Source: CAZQEC01 sp964591565 (GTDB taxonomy: Bacteria; Patescibacteriota; UBA1384; CAJBMM01). Taken from it: a stretch of DNA of 12,259 nt. Positions within the stretch are counted from its first letter, which is position 1. Each line of letters begins with the position of its first letter. Positions 5,905 to 12,073 of this stretch are shown piece after piece. The notes under the pieces were generated by a model, which did no database searches, had not been told where the DNA came from, and worked only from the letters and a program-made list of their open reading frames with translations. The stretch covers positions 1-12,259 of the forward strand of contig CAZQEC010000031.1 in assembly GCA_964591565.1 (NCBI GenBank), written 5' to 3'. The translations under genes were made by a program, and so were the position numbers.

Positions 5905-5946
5905 ACCTTCGACAAGCTCAGGTCACCCTGAGTCAGAATCGAACGG
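5905..5946 (+). repeat. REP-like interrupted palindrome after rplB
   Basis: CTCAGG (5917-5922) and CCTGAG (5927-5932) pair around a TCAC loop, and the outer TTCGA (5908-5912) pairs with TCGAA (5939-5943), giving a two-tier hairpin. The words TTCGACAAGCTCAGG and CCTGAG..TCGAA resemble a palindromic intergenic repeat that I recall from many uncultivated bacterial genomes; that resemblance is from memory. It lies 16 bases after the rplB stop, directly before the heptad repeats. It has no U-tract, so it is not an intrinsic terminator. Confidence 0.55.
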
Positions 5947-6034
5947 GCGAAATCCGAAATACGAAATCCGAAACATTATTTAATTTTCAAAATTCAAATT
6001 TTGAATTTGTTTCGTGCTTCGTGTTTCGTGCTTC
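5945..6034 (+). repeat. Heptad-repeat inverted element in the rplB-rpsS spacer
   Basis: Left arm: CGAAATCCGAAA occurs at 5948-5959 and 5962-5973, made of 7-base units NNNCGAA. Centre: AT-rich, with AAATTCAAA / TTTGAATTT as a 9-bp palindrome around one base. Right arm: TTTCGTGCTTC occurs at 6010-6020 and 6024-6034, made of 7-base units YTTCGTG. The arms are complementary at every heptad (CGAA against TTCG), so the whole forms a long hairpin with three-base internal loops. The right arm ends 13 bases before the GGAGG of rpsS. No open reading frame of substance and no T-run. Confidence 0.75.
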
Positions 6035-6060
6035 AATATTGAGCTACGGAGGTATATCAA

Positions 6061-6351
6061 ATGTCTAGATCACTCAAAAAAGGTCCATTTATTGATCCTA
6101 AACTGTGGGAAAAAATTCAAAAAGTCAAATTGGGCGAAAAAGTCAATATACGCACTTGGAGTCGTTCTAGCACTATTTTTCCGGAAATGGTTGGGATGAC
6201 GTTTAGCGTGCACAACGGCAAAACTCATTTACCGGTTTATATTATTGAAGATATGATTGGCCACAAATTGGGTGAATTTTCACCAACTCGTAAATTTAAA
6301 CGACATGGTGGCAAAAAAGCGACTGAAGCTGAAAAGGGAGCGAAAAAATGA
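6061..6351 (+). CDS. rpsS: 30S ribosomal protein S19
   Basis: A 96-residue S19, which forms a complex with S13 in the head of the small subunit near the A-site tRNA. It starts SRSLKKGPFID, has the conserved IRTWSRSSTIFPEMVG (45-60 region), and ends GHKLGEFSPTRKFKRHGGKK with a short charged tail. ATG at 6061 has a full GGAGG (6048-6052) eight bases upstream, one of the strongest in the window, as expected for a gene that cannot rely on coupling to its distant upstream neighbour. It overlaps rplV by four bases (ATGA). Confidence 0.98.
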   Translation: MSRSLKKGPFIDPKLWEKIQKVKLGEKVNIRTWSRSSTIFPEMVGMTFSVHNGKTHLPVYIIEDMIGHKLGEFSPTRKFKRHGGKKATEAEKGAKK

Positions 6352-6731
6352 AAGCTCACCTCAAGTTTGTGCACACTGCGCCACGCAAAATCCGTCTTAT
6401 TTTGGATGAAATTCGTGGTATATCGGCAAAAGTGGCTGAAAGCCGTTTATTATTTATGCCTAATCAAGCGGCGCGCGATATTTATGCTGTGTTACATTCA
6501 GCTATTTACAACGCCAAAGATAGTGGTATTGAAACCGACAAGCTTTTAATTAAAACTGCAATTTGTGATGACGGCCCACGCGTGAAACGGCGCATTATGG
6601 CCTCGCGTGGTCGCGCCAAACCAATTACTAAACAAATGTCACATATTTTGATTGAATTAATGACGCCACATCAAAATGTGAGCAAAATTAAGAATGATGA
6701 TGATGGTAGCACCAAAGAGGAGTTAAAGTAA
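6348..6731 (+). CDS. rplV: 50S ribosomal protein L22
   Basis: A 127-residue L22, which binds all domains of 23S rRNA and extends a beta-hairpin into the exit tunnel at the macrolide-sensitive constriction. N-terminal HTAPRKIRLILDEIRG and the hairpin segment GPRVKRRIMASRGRAKPITK (76-95) followed by SHILIELM identify it. The last ~20 residues (from SKIKNDDDG) are a charged tail beyond the usual end. AGGGAG is seven bases before the ATG, which overlaps the rpsS stop as ATGA; its own stop overlaps the rpsC start as TAATG. Confidence 0.98.
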   Translation: MKAHLKFVHTAPRKIRLILDEIRGISAKVAESRLLFMPNQAARDIYAVLHSAIYNAKDSGIETDKLLIKTAICDDGPRVKRRIMASRGRAKPITKQMSHILIELMTPHQNVSKIKNDDDGSTKEELK

Positions 6732-7372
6732 TGGGACATAAGGTAAATCCATTTTCCTATCGTCTGCCGCTAACCAAGAATTGGCTATCGAAGTGGTATG
6801 CTGGGCATGATTACGCTAAATTATTACATTCAGATTTAGCTATTCGTGCTTACGTTGAGCAAAAATTAAAAAACGCCAGCGTGGAGTCGGTGCTGATTAA
6901 TCGTGGTACCAATGAAATAAACGTAACCATTAAAACTGCTAAACCCGGCTTAATTATCGGTCGGAGCGGAGCCGGTGTGGCCGATTTGAAAGTAGCTATT
7001 GAAAAAATAAGTGGCGACAGGATTCGCTTAAACATCGAGGAAGTTAAAAAACCAGATGCTTCAGCCAAGCTAGTGGCACAATCTATTGCGTCTCAAATTG
7101 AAAAACGCGTTTCGTACCGTCGAGCGATGCGTCAAGCGATTGAAAAAGCGATGGCGGCTGGGGTAAAAGGTATAAAAATTCAAGTTAGTGGGCGTCTAAA
7201 CGGGGCTGAAATTGCCCGAAGCGAAAAACTGGTGCAAGGACCAGTTACATTAGCGACGCTACGTAGTGACATTGATTATGGTCAAATCCATGCCCGCACC
7301 ACCTTCGGAATTATCGGCGTAAAAGTTTGGATCTACAAAGGAGAGCGCAATGCTGTTACCCAAGAAGGTTAA
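6731..7372 (+). CDS. rpsC: 30S ribosomal protein S3
   Basis: A 213-residue S3, a head protein at the mRNA entry site with helicase-like function together with S4 and S5. It opens MGHKVNPFSYRL, has a KH domain with the GRSGAG loop (77-82), the basic YRRAMR segment (129-134) that lines the mRNA path, SGRLNGAEIAR (153-163) and the end TTFGIIGVKVWIYKGE. It lacks the long basic C-terminal tail of E. coli S3. GAGGAG is eight bases before the ATG, which shares one base with the rplV stop. The last 23 bases overlap the rplP start. Confidence 0.98.
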   Translation: MGHKVNPFSYRLPLTKNWLSKWYAGHDYAKLLHSDLAIRAYVEQKLKNASVESVLINRGTNEINVTIKTAKPGLIIGRSGAGVADLKVAIEKISGDRIRLNIEEVKKPDASAKLVAQSIASQIEKRVSYRRAMRQAIEKAMAAGVKGIKIQVSGRLNGAEIARSEKLVQGPVTLATLRSDIDYGQIHARTTFGIIGVKVWIYKGERNAVTQEG

Positions 7373-7769
7373 ATATCGAAAGAGTCAACGTGGTAAAATG
7401 CCGGGTAACGCCACACGTGGGTTAACGGTAGATTTTGGCAGTTTTGCTTTGAAATCGTCCGATCGCGGTATGTTAACATCGCGCCAAATTGAATCGGCTC
7501 GTCGTGCTATGACGCGCTACATTCGACGCGGCGGCAAGGTTTTTATTCGTATTTTTCCCGATAAACCAATCACTAAATCTTCTGCCGAAACGCCGATGGG
7601 TGGTGGTAAAGGCACACTAGACCATTTTGCAGTGGTCGTCAAACCGGGTTCGGTGTTATTTGAAATGGATGGTGTTGCCATTGACACAGCACGTGAAGCC
7701 ATGCGCTTAGCGTCTCACAAACTACCAGTTCACACAAAATTTATTGTTAAAGATGAAATACGGATGTAA
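7350..7769 (+). CDS. rplP: 50S ribosomal protein L16
   Basis: A 139-residue L16, which binds 23S rRNA near the A-site tRNA elbow and helps shape the peptidyl transferase centre. Signatures: MLLPKKVKYRKSQRGKMPG, SRQIESARRAMTRYIRRGGK and IRIFPDKPITK, then MGGGKGTLDHF. The residue at the place of E. coli Arg81, which is hydroxylated there, is Pro82 here (ETPMGGGKG). ATG at 7350 lies inside the end of rpsC and has AAGGAG six bases upstream, which supports the overlapping start. Confidence 0.98.
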   Translation: MLLPKKVKYRKSQRGKMPGNATRGLTVDFGSFALKSSDRGMLTSRQIESARRAMTRYIRRGGKVFIRIFPDKPITKSSAETPMGGGKGTLDHFAVVVKPGSVLFEMDGVAIDTAREAMRLASHKLPVHTKFIVKDEIRM

Positions 7770-7772
7770 ATA

Positions 7773-7985
7773 ATGAAAAAGAACATCGAATTAATGCACG
7801 AATTGAGAAAAAAATCATTGTTAGATTTAAAAAAAGAAATTATTAAATTGAATGATAATTTGACACTTTTAAAAGTGGCCTTTAGCTTGCAAAAAGAAAA
7901 AAACTCGAGTGCAATTAGTCAAACTCGCAAAAACATCGCGCGTACTATGACCGTATTAAAGGAAGTGAGTCAAAATGACCAGTAA
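7773..7985 (+). CDS. rpmC: 50S ribosomal protein L29
   Basis: A 70-residue two-helix protein with the L29 pattern: MHELRKKSLLDLKKEIIKLNDNL near the N-terminus and QTRKNIARTMTVLKE at the end, the latter being the conserved RxxIARxxTxL motif. L29 sits beside L23 at the tunnel exit. ATG at 7773 is three bases after the rplP stop with only a weak GGA upstream, so coupling is likely; an alternative in-frame ATG is residue 8. It overlaps rpsQ by 11 bases. Position between rplP and rpsQ is the canonical one. Confidence 0.95.
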   Translation: MKKNIELMHELRKKSLLDLKKEIIKLNDNLTLLKVAFSLQKEKNSSAISQTRKNIARTMTVLKEVSQNDQ

Positions 7986-8271
7986 AAATAGTGTTACTAA
8001 AACAGATGAAACAGCCAGAGTGAGAGCTTCCCGCATACTAAAGGTAGATCGTATTAGTGGTGAACGCACAATTCGCGTTGTTTCAGTCGGCAGTGTCATT
8101 CACCCGATATACAAAAAACGCCACACCATTACAAGCCGAATGCTGGCTGATACTGGCAGTTTCGATGTTAAAGTTGGTGACACGGTGCGAATTGTGGAAA
8201 CCCGACCAATTTCTAAACGCAAAGCTTGGCGTGTCGTTGAAATAGTAGCTAAATTGGATTCAAAAATATGA
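7975..8271 (+). CDS. rpsQ: 30S ribosomal protein S17
   Basis: A 98-residue S17, an OB-fold primary binder of 16S rRNA. The C-terminal half is typical: VGDTVRIVETRPISKRKAWRV. The N-terminal half is divergent, with an extra ~15 residues and DRISGERTIRVVSVGSVIHP in place of the usual DKMDKTVVV.V...HP. Identification rests on the conserved end, the HPIYKKR segment and the position between rpmC and rplN. GGAAGTGAG lies 7-15 bases before the ATG, within the 3' end of rpmC. The stop overlaps the rplN start (ATGA). Confidence 0.95.
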   Translation: MTSKNSVTKTDETARVRASRILKVDRISGERTIRVVSVGSVIHPIYKKRHTITSRMLADTGSFDVKVGDTVRIVETRPISKRKAWRVVEIVAKLDSKI

Positions 8272-8642
8272 TTCAGCCTCAAACGATCTTAAAAGTAGCC
8301 GACAACACCAAAGCGAAAAAGCTGATTGTTATTACAGTTTTAGGTAACACACCTGCCGCAGGCGCGCAAATTGGCGACATAGTTTCTTGCTCTGTTCGCG
8401 AAGCCGAGCCAAACGGCATAGTGAAAAAAAAGCAAGTGGTTAAAGCTGTCATTGTGCGCCAAATCAAACCATTTCGACGCAAAGACGGGTCTTATATACG
8501 ATTTGACGATAACGCTGCGGTCATTGTATCTGAAGAAAAATCTGGTTGGATGCCAAAAGGCACGCGTATTTTGGGTCCAATTCCGCGTGAATTACGCGAC
8601 GGTTTTATGAAAATAATTTCACTGGCACCGGAGGTTTTATAA
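8268..8642 (+). CDS. rplN: 50S ribosomal protein L14
   Basis: A 124-residue L14, part of the bridge between subunits and the docking site for the silencing factor RsfS. It keeps MIQPQTILKVADNTKAKK, GDIVSCSVREA, RRKDGSYIRFDDNAAV and the end GPIPRELRDGFMKIISLAPE. Length is the usual one. The ATG overlaps the rpsQ stop as ATGA with only a weak GGA upstream, and its TAA shares one base with the rplX ATG, so expression is probably coupled on both sides. Confidence 0.98.
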   Translation: MIQPQTILKVADNTKAKKLIVITVLGNTPAAGAQIGDIVSCSVREAEPNGIVKKKQVVKAVIVRQIKPFRRKDGSYIRFDDNAAVIVSEEKSGWMPKGTRILGPIPRELRDGFMKIISLAPEVL

Positions 8643-8974
8643 TGTCTATTCGTGTGAAAATCAAAAAAGGTGATAATGTGTTGGTTTTATCTGGTAGAGA
8701 TCGTCATAAATCAGGCACCGTACTTAAAGTAATTCCGTCCAACAATCGTTTGGTGGTTGAAAAAATAAATATGGTTAAAAAACATCTAAAACCAACCAAG
8801 TCCTCGCCTAAAGGTGGGCTTGTTGAAACTGAAATGCCACTGGTTATATCAAATGTGATGATTATTTGTCCACATTGCGCAAAACCGACGCGAATTGGTC
8901 GTGTCTTGGCGGGAGACAAAAAATATGTTAGAATATGTCGGAAGTGCAAACAAATGCTGGATATCAAAAAATAA
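8642..8974 (+). CDS. rplX: 50S ribosomal protein L24, zinc-ribbon form
   Basis: A 110-residue L24, one of the two proteins that initiate large-subunit assembly. The KOW domain is in the first half (KIKKGDNVLVLSGRDRHKSG, residues 7-24). The second half has CPHC (76-79) and CRKC (99-102), a four-cysteine zinc-binding pair present in many bacterial L24 proteins but absent from E. coli. GGAGG (8630-8634) is seven bases before the ATG, which shares one base with the rplN stop. Confidence 0.97.
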   Translation: MSIRVKIKKGDNVLVLSGRDRHKSGTVLKVIPSNNRLVVEKINMVKKHLKPTKSSPKGGLVETEMPLVISNVMIICPHCAKPTRIGRVLAGDKKYVRICRKCKQMLDIKK

Positions 8975-8976
8975 AT

Positions 8977-9543
8977 ATGAGCGATTTACAGAAACTATAT
9001 CATTCTAAAATAGCGGACGAACTCAAAAAAGAGTTGGGATTTGCTAACGTTGAACGAATACCAAAATTAGTCAAAATAGTGATAAACGTTGGCTCTGGTG
9101 AGATTGGCGAAAATAAAGCTCACGCCGAAAACATTCAGCAAGATTTACGACGCATTAGCGGTCAAAAACCAGTTATTACTAAGGCTAAAAAAGCCATTTC
9201 TGCTTTTAAAGTACGTCAAGGAAATTCTGTTGGTATGATGGTTACTCTACGAGGAACAAGAATGTACGATTTTTTGCACAAATTAATCAGCATTACAGTG
9301 CCACGCGTACGCGATTTTCGCGGATTTTCACCTAATTCCTTTGATGGTCACGGAAATTTTAGTTTAGGACTAAAAGAACAATCGGTGTTTAATGAAATTC
9401 CTTATGAATCTATCGCCAAACCGCATGGACTACAAATAACTATTCAAACAACCGCTAAAACCAACACAGAGGGCATGTTGTTGCTTAAAGCGTTAGGATT
9501 TCCATTTACAAAAAATACCAAAGGGGTGCAAAATGGCGCGTAA
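8977..9543 (+). CDS. rplE: 50S ribosomal protein L5
   Basis: A 188-residue L5, which with L18 anchors 5S rRNA and contacts P-site tRNA. Conserved parts are NVERIPKLVKIVINVGSGE, the RISGQKPVITKAKKAISAFKVRQG segment (in outline, ~60-83), LRGTRMYDFL and the FSLGLKEQSVFNEI loop. ATG at 8977, two bases after the rplX stop, gives the normal MSDLQKLYHSKI beginning. An in-frame ATG at 8935 would add 14 residues that overlap rplX and has no better ribosome-binding site, so it is less likely. It overlaps rpsN by 11 bases. Confidence 0.96.
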   Translation: MSDLQKLYHSKIADELKKELGFANVERIPKLVKIVINVGSGEIGENKAHAENIQQDLRRISGQKPVITKAKKAISAFKVRQGNSVGMMVTLRGTRMYDFLHKLISITVPRVRDFRGFSPNSFDGHGNFSLGLKEQSVFNEIPYESIAKPHGLQITIQTTAKTNTEGMLLLKALGFPFTKNTKGVQNGA

Positions 9544-9718
9544 GGCGATGATAGTCAAGGCAAATCGTAAGCCAAAGTTTTCTTCGCGCATTGTCAGACG
9601 GTGTCGCTTATGTGGGAGGCCTAGAGCTTATATGCGTGATTTTGAATTATGTCGTATATGTTTTCGTGAATTAGCCACCAAAGGCGCGCTACCTGGCGTC
9701 ATTAAATCAAGTTGGTAG
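9533..9718 (+). CDS. rpsN: 30S ribosomal protein S14, zinc-binding short form
   Basis: A 61-residue type Z S14 with the two CxxC pairs C24/C27 and C40/C43 that bind zinc (CRLCGRP and CRICFREL) and the conserved end GALPGVIKSSW. This is the ancestral short form, half the length of E. coli S14; it is often annotated rpsZ. AAGGGG is six bases before the ATG, which lies inside the end of rplE. No cysteine-free paralogue is in the window. Confidence 0.98.
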   Translation: MARKAMIVKANRKPKFSSRIVRRCRLCGRPRAYMRDFELCRICFRELATKGALPGVIKSSW

Positions 9719-9726
9719 GAGTAATA

Positions 9727-10137
9727 ATGTTAACCGACCCGATCGCCGATTTTCTAACTCGTATCCGCAATGCTCGCATGTCCGACCATGATAGTTTGAC
9801 GACTACTTTTTCAAATATGCGTGTCGCAATTGCTAAAATACTAAAAGATGAAGGCTACATAACCGATTTTAAGATTGAAGAAAGTGAAGCAAAGCGAAAA
9901 TCAATTGTTATTACATTGGCTTATCGTAAAGATGCTGGCTCTGCTCGACAAAACACCTTAAGCACCATTAATCGCGTGTCTAAACCGGGTCGTCGTGTTT
10001 ATGTGACTTACAAAAATATACCCAGACCGCTCAGAGGTATTGGTACAGTGATCATTTCAACTTCACACGGATTAATTACTGGCAAGCAAGCGTATAAGCA
10101 GAAACTCGGCGGCGAGTTAATTTGTGAAGTGTGGTGA
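9727..10137 (+). CDS. rpsH: 30S ribosomal protein S8
   Basis: A 136-residue S8, which binds the central domain of 16S rRNA and in E. coli represses the spc operon by binding mRNA at rplE. It starts MLTDPIADFLTRIRNARMS and ends TSHGLITGKQAYKQKLGGEL followed by ICEVW, the canonical C-terminus. ATG at 9727 has AGGAG (9717-9721) five bases upstream; the in-frame TTG at 9712 would lie on top of that site and overlap rpsN. The spacer after its stop is filled by AT-rich heptad repeats. Confidence 0.97.
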   Translation: MLTDPIADFLTRIRNARMSDHDSLTTTFSNMRVAIAKILKDEGYITDFKIEESEAKRKSIVITLAYRKDAGSARQNTLSTINRVSKPGRRVYVTYKNIPRPLRGIGTVIISTSHGLITGKQAYKQKLGGELICEVW

Positions 10138-10145
10138 AAATGAAC

Positions 10146-10216
10146 AAATTTGAAATTTTTAATTTGAAATTTGAAAATATGTTTATGTTTATTTTAAAAA
10201 TTATAAATTAAAAATT
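10146..10216 (+). repeat. AT-rich heptad-repeat inverted element in the rpsH-rplF spacer
   Basis: Left arm: AATTTGAAATTT at 10147-10158 and again at 10161-10172, a 14-base period built of 7-base AATTTGA-like units. Right arm: AAAAATT at 10196-10202 and 10210-10216 with the variant ATAAATT between them, again a 7-base period. The 12 bases 10154-10165 (AATTTTTAATTT) are perfectly complementary to 10205-10216, so the arms can form a hairpin with a 39-base loop. The right arm ends nine bases before the GGAGG of rplF. Same layout as the element upstream of rpsS, but different base content. Confidence 0.7.
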
Positions 10217-10239
10217 ATTCAAACCGGAGGATTGTTCTG

Positions 10240-10772
10240 ATGTCTCGTATTGGTAAACAAATAATTCAAATTCCCGAAAACGTCAGCGTTACAGTTGATG
10301 GGTTTGATTGTGTTGTGCGTGGACCAGGCGGTTCCTTGAGTCAATTATTGCCGAGCGAAGTTTCAGTCAAGGTGACAGATAATACGGTCATTGTGTCGAG
10401 AGCAGGCGATTCGCTACTACAACGTTCGGCCCATGGACTGGTGCGCACGTTAATTAATAATATGGTAATTGGCGTCAGCGCTGGTTTTGTCAAACAACTT
10501 GAACTACAAGGGGTAGGTTACCGAGCATTGTTAAATGGTAATGTTTTGCAGTTAAGTCTAGGATTTTCGCACCCAATTGAAGTGGTTTCACCTGACGGCA
10601 TAACTTTCAAAGTCGAAAAAAATATTATCTCTGTTTCAGGCATTAATAAAGCGCTAGTGGGGGAGATTTCGGCAAAAATTCGCAGTCACCGCAAACCAGA
10701 ACCATATAAGGGCAAAGGGATTCGGTATGTTGGCGAATATGTTAGACGAAAAGCCGGAAAGGCAGCTAAGGC
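10240..10772 (+). CDS. rplF: 50S ribosomal protein L6 (3' end lost in assembly gap)
   Basis: 177 codons of L6, which binds near the sarcin-ricin loop at the factor-binding site. Signatures: MSRIGKQIIQIPENVSV, LELQGVGYRA (~89-98), LSLGFSHPI and the C-terminal KPEPYKGKGIRY followed by GEYVRRKAGKAAK. L6 is normally about 177-182 residues and ends in this basic stretch, so only the last few codons and the stop are hidden by the N run at 10773. ATG at 10240 has GGAGG (10226-10230) nine bases upstream. The open frame that appears to run on into L18 is an artefact of the gap. Confidence 0.96.
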
Positions 10773-10782
10773 NNNNNNNNNN
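10773..10782. other. Assembly gap of 10 N
   Basis: Ten N characters, the usual placeholder of unknown true length, fall exactly at the rplF-rplR junction. The stop codon of rplF and any ribosome-binding site and N-terminal codons of rplR are missing. Confidence 0.99.
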
Positions 10783-10788
10783 GTAACA

Positions 10789-11124
10789 ATGAATGAATTA
10801 ACTAAAACTAAAGTCAAAGTTGTTAAAAAAACTGACGTCAACGAAAATGGGCGGCTGCGTTTGGCAGTGTTCCGCTCTTCAAAGCATATCTATGCCCAAA
10901 TAATTGATGACAAGGCCATGAAAACGCTAGTGGCTGTGTCGGATATGGTTATTAAAGATGCAAAAAATAAAGTTGATCGCGCAAGAGCAGTAGGTGTTTT
11001 GATTGCCGAAAAAGCTGTTGCACACAAAATAAAAAGAGTGCACTTTGACCGATCTGGTAAAATATATCACGGACGAATCAAGGCGGTTGCAGAAGGTGCT
11101 CGCACAAAAGGTTTAGAGTTTTAA
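10789..11124 (+). CDS. rplR: 50S ribosomal protein L18
   Basis: A 111-residue L18 from the first ATG after the gap; it binds 5S rRNA with L5. Conserved parts are RLRLAVFRSSKHIYAQIIDD, the central helix KVDRARAVGVLIAEKA, and the end HFDRSGKIYHGRIKAVAEGA then RTKGLEF. The usual basic N-terminal arm is short and Lys-rich here (KTKVKVVKK). Because the gap ends six bases before this ATG, the true start may lie further upstream inside the missing sequence. Eighteen bases separate its stop from rpsE. Confidence 0.95.
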   Translation: MNELTKTKVKVVKKTDVNENGRLRLAVFRSSKHIYAQIIDDKAMKTLVAVSDMVIKDAKNKVDRARAVGVLIAEKAVAHKIKRVHFDRSGKIYHGRIKAVAEGARTKGLEF

Positions 11125-11142
11125 TCCCGGGAGTTTATAACA

Positions 11143-11616
11143 ATGGAAAAGCCGCAAAAAGAGTATGAAGAAAAAGTCGTGAGCGTTGGTAAAGTGGCGC
11201 GCGTTGTTAAAGGCAGGCGCAGGATGCGTTCGCGTGTGTTAATGGTTATTGGCAATCGTAATGGTCGCGTCGGTTTTGGACTTGGCAAAGCGCTAGATGT
11301 AGCTGGTGCCTCAAATAAAGCTTCTAGCGCAGCTAAAAAACAGATGATTGACGTTAAAATAGTCAATGACACCATTCCACACGAAGTGACCGCTACTTTC
11401 TCGGGTGCCGTGGTAATGCTAAAACCAGCTGGTAAAGGCACCTCTGTCATTGCCGGTGGTCCGGTGCGCGCCGTGGTAGAGCTCGCTGGTATTAAAAATA
11501 TTTTAAGCAAATCAATGGGTTCCAGTAACGCCGTTAATGTGGTGGCGGCCACCATTAAGGCGCTAGACAGCTTACAATCGCGTAATCCTAATCGCACCCG
11601 ACAGGATATTATATGA
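11143..11616 (+). CDS. rpsE: 30S ribosomal protein S5
   Basis: A 157-residue S5, which lies at the mRNA entry site and takes part in accuracy of decoding. The N-terminal domain reads EKVVSVGKVARVVKGRRRMR; the second Gly of the usual KGGR loop is Arg25 here, in the loop where spectinomycin-resistance changes occur in other bacteria. Then NGRVGFGLGKA, TIPHEVTATFSG, KGTSVIAGGPVRAVVELAGI and KSMGSSNAVNVV. GGGAG (11129-11133) is nine bases before the ATG. The stop overlaps rplO as ATGA, leaving no room for rpmD (L30), which in most bacteria lies here. Confidence 0.98.
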   Translation: MEKPQKEYEEKVVSVGKVARVVKGRRRMRSRVLMVIGNRNGRVGFGLGKALDVAGASNKASSAAKKQMIDVKIVNDTIPHEVTATFSGAVVMLKPAGKGTSVIAGGPVRAVVELAGIKNILSKSMGSSNAVNVVAATIKALDSLQSRNPNRTRQDII

Positions 11617-12038
11617 GCATAGTGCAACTACAATCAATCAAAACTAAAACTGCCGGGAGAGTCGGGCGAGGTATTTCAGCTGGGCAAGGTAAAACCGCGG
11701 GACGAGGTACTAAAGGACAAAAGTCTCGTTCCGGATACAATATCCCGCGTCGTTTTGAAGGTGGACAAACTGCATTACTGCAAAGAATTCCGAGGTTTCG
11801 TGGCATGAAAAGTTATAAAATTAAGCCCCAAGTTGTATCATGGAGCGAACTAGAAAGTGCGTTCGCCAATGATACATTGATTAGTGTACAAATGCTTTTC
11901 AGTAATGGCTTAATTAAAAAAATTGCGCACAGCATAAAAATTATTGGAGCAACCTCTCGCGCCAAATCTTTTCGCTTTGAAGAATCAATCCAACTAACTA
12001 AGCATCTACAAAACAAAATTAGTAGTATTCAAGCTTAA
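11613..12038 (+). CDS. rplO: 50S ribosomal protein L15
   Basis: A 141-residue L15, a late assembly protein whose long N-terminal arm reaches into 23S rRNA. The arm is typical: GRVGRGISAGQGKTAGRGTK, then GQKSRSG, and RRFEGGQTALLQRIPRFRG. The C-terminal domain is diverged but keeps the IKIIGATSRAKSF strand-loop. AGGA is six bases before the ATG, which forms ATGA with the rpsE stop. Thirty-five bases separate it from secY. Confidence 0.97.
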   Translation: MSIVQLQSIKTKTAGRVGRGISAGQGKTAGRGTKGQKSRSGYNIPRRFEGGQTALLQRIPRFRGMKSYKIKPQVVSWSELESAFANDTLISVQMLFSNGLIKKIAHSIKIIGATSRAKSFRFEESIQLTKHLQNKISSIQA

Positions 12039-12073
12039 TCGGCATTAAAATAATCAGAGAGTGACGTGCACTT

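Noticed and set aside
5945..6036. CRISPR array
   Set aside because: Repeat units are 7 bases with no unique spacers and no cas genes nearby.
8935..8976. Upstream ATG for rplE adding 14 residues
   Set aside because: Overlaps the conserved end of rplX and lacks a better ribosome-binding site; ATG at 8977 gives the usual L5 N-terminus.
9712..9726. TTG start for rpsH
   Set aside because: It sits on the AGGAG that serves the ATG at 9727 and adds residues not found in S8.
10164..10207. Internal promoter in the rpsH-rplF spacer (TTGAAA and AT-rich -10-like words)
   Set aside because: No -10 hexamer falls at 16-18 bases from any TTGAAA; the resemblance comes from the AT-rich repeats.
10240..11124. 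Apparent L6-L18 fusion protein of 294 residues
   Set aside because: The open frame crosses ten N of unknown true length at the exact end of L6; both halves are complete normal proteins, so the fusion is an assembly artefact.
11121..11627. 168-codon antisense open frame covering rpsE
   Set aside because: Mirror of the S5 gene with no recognisable domain or independent signals.
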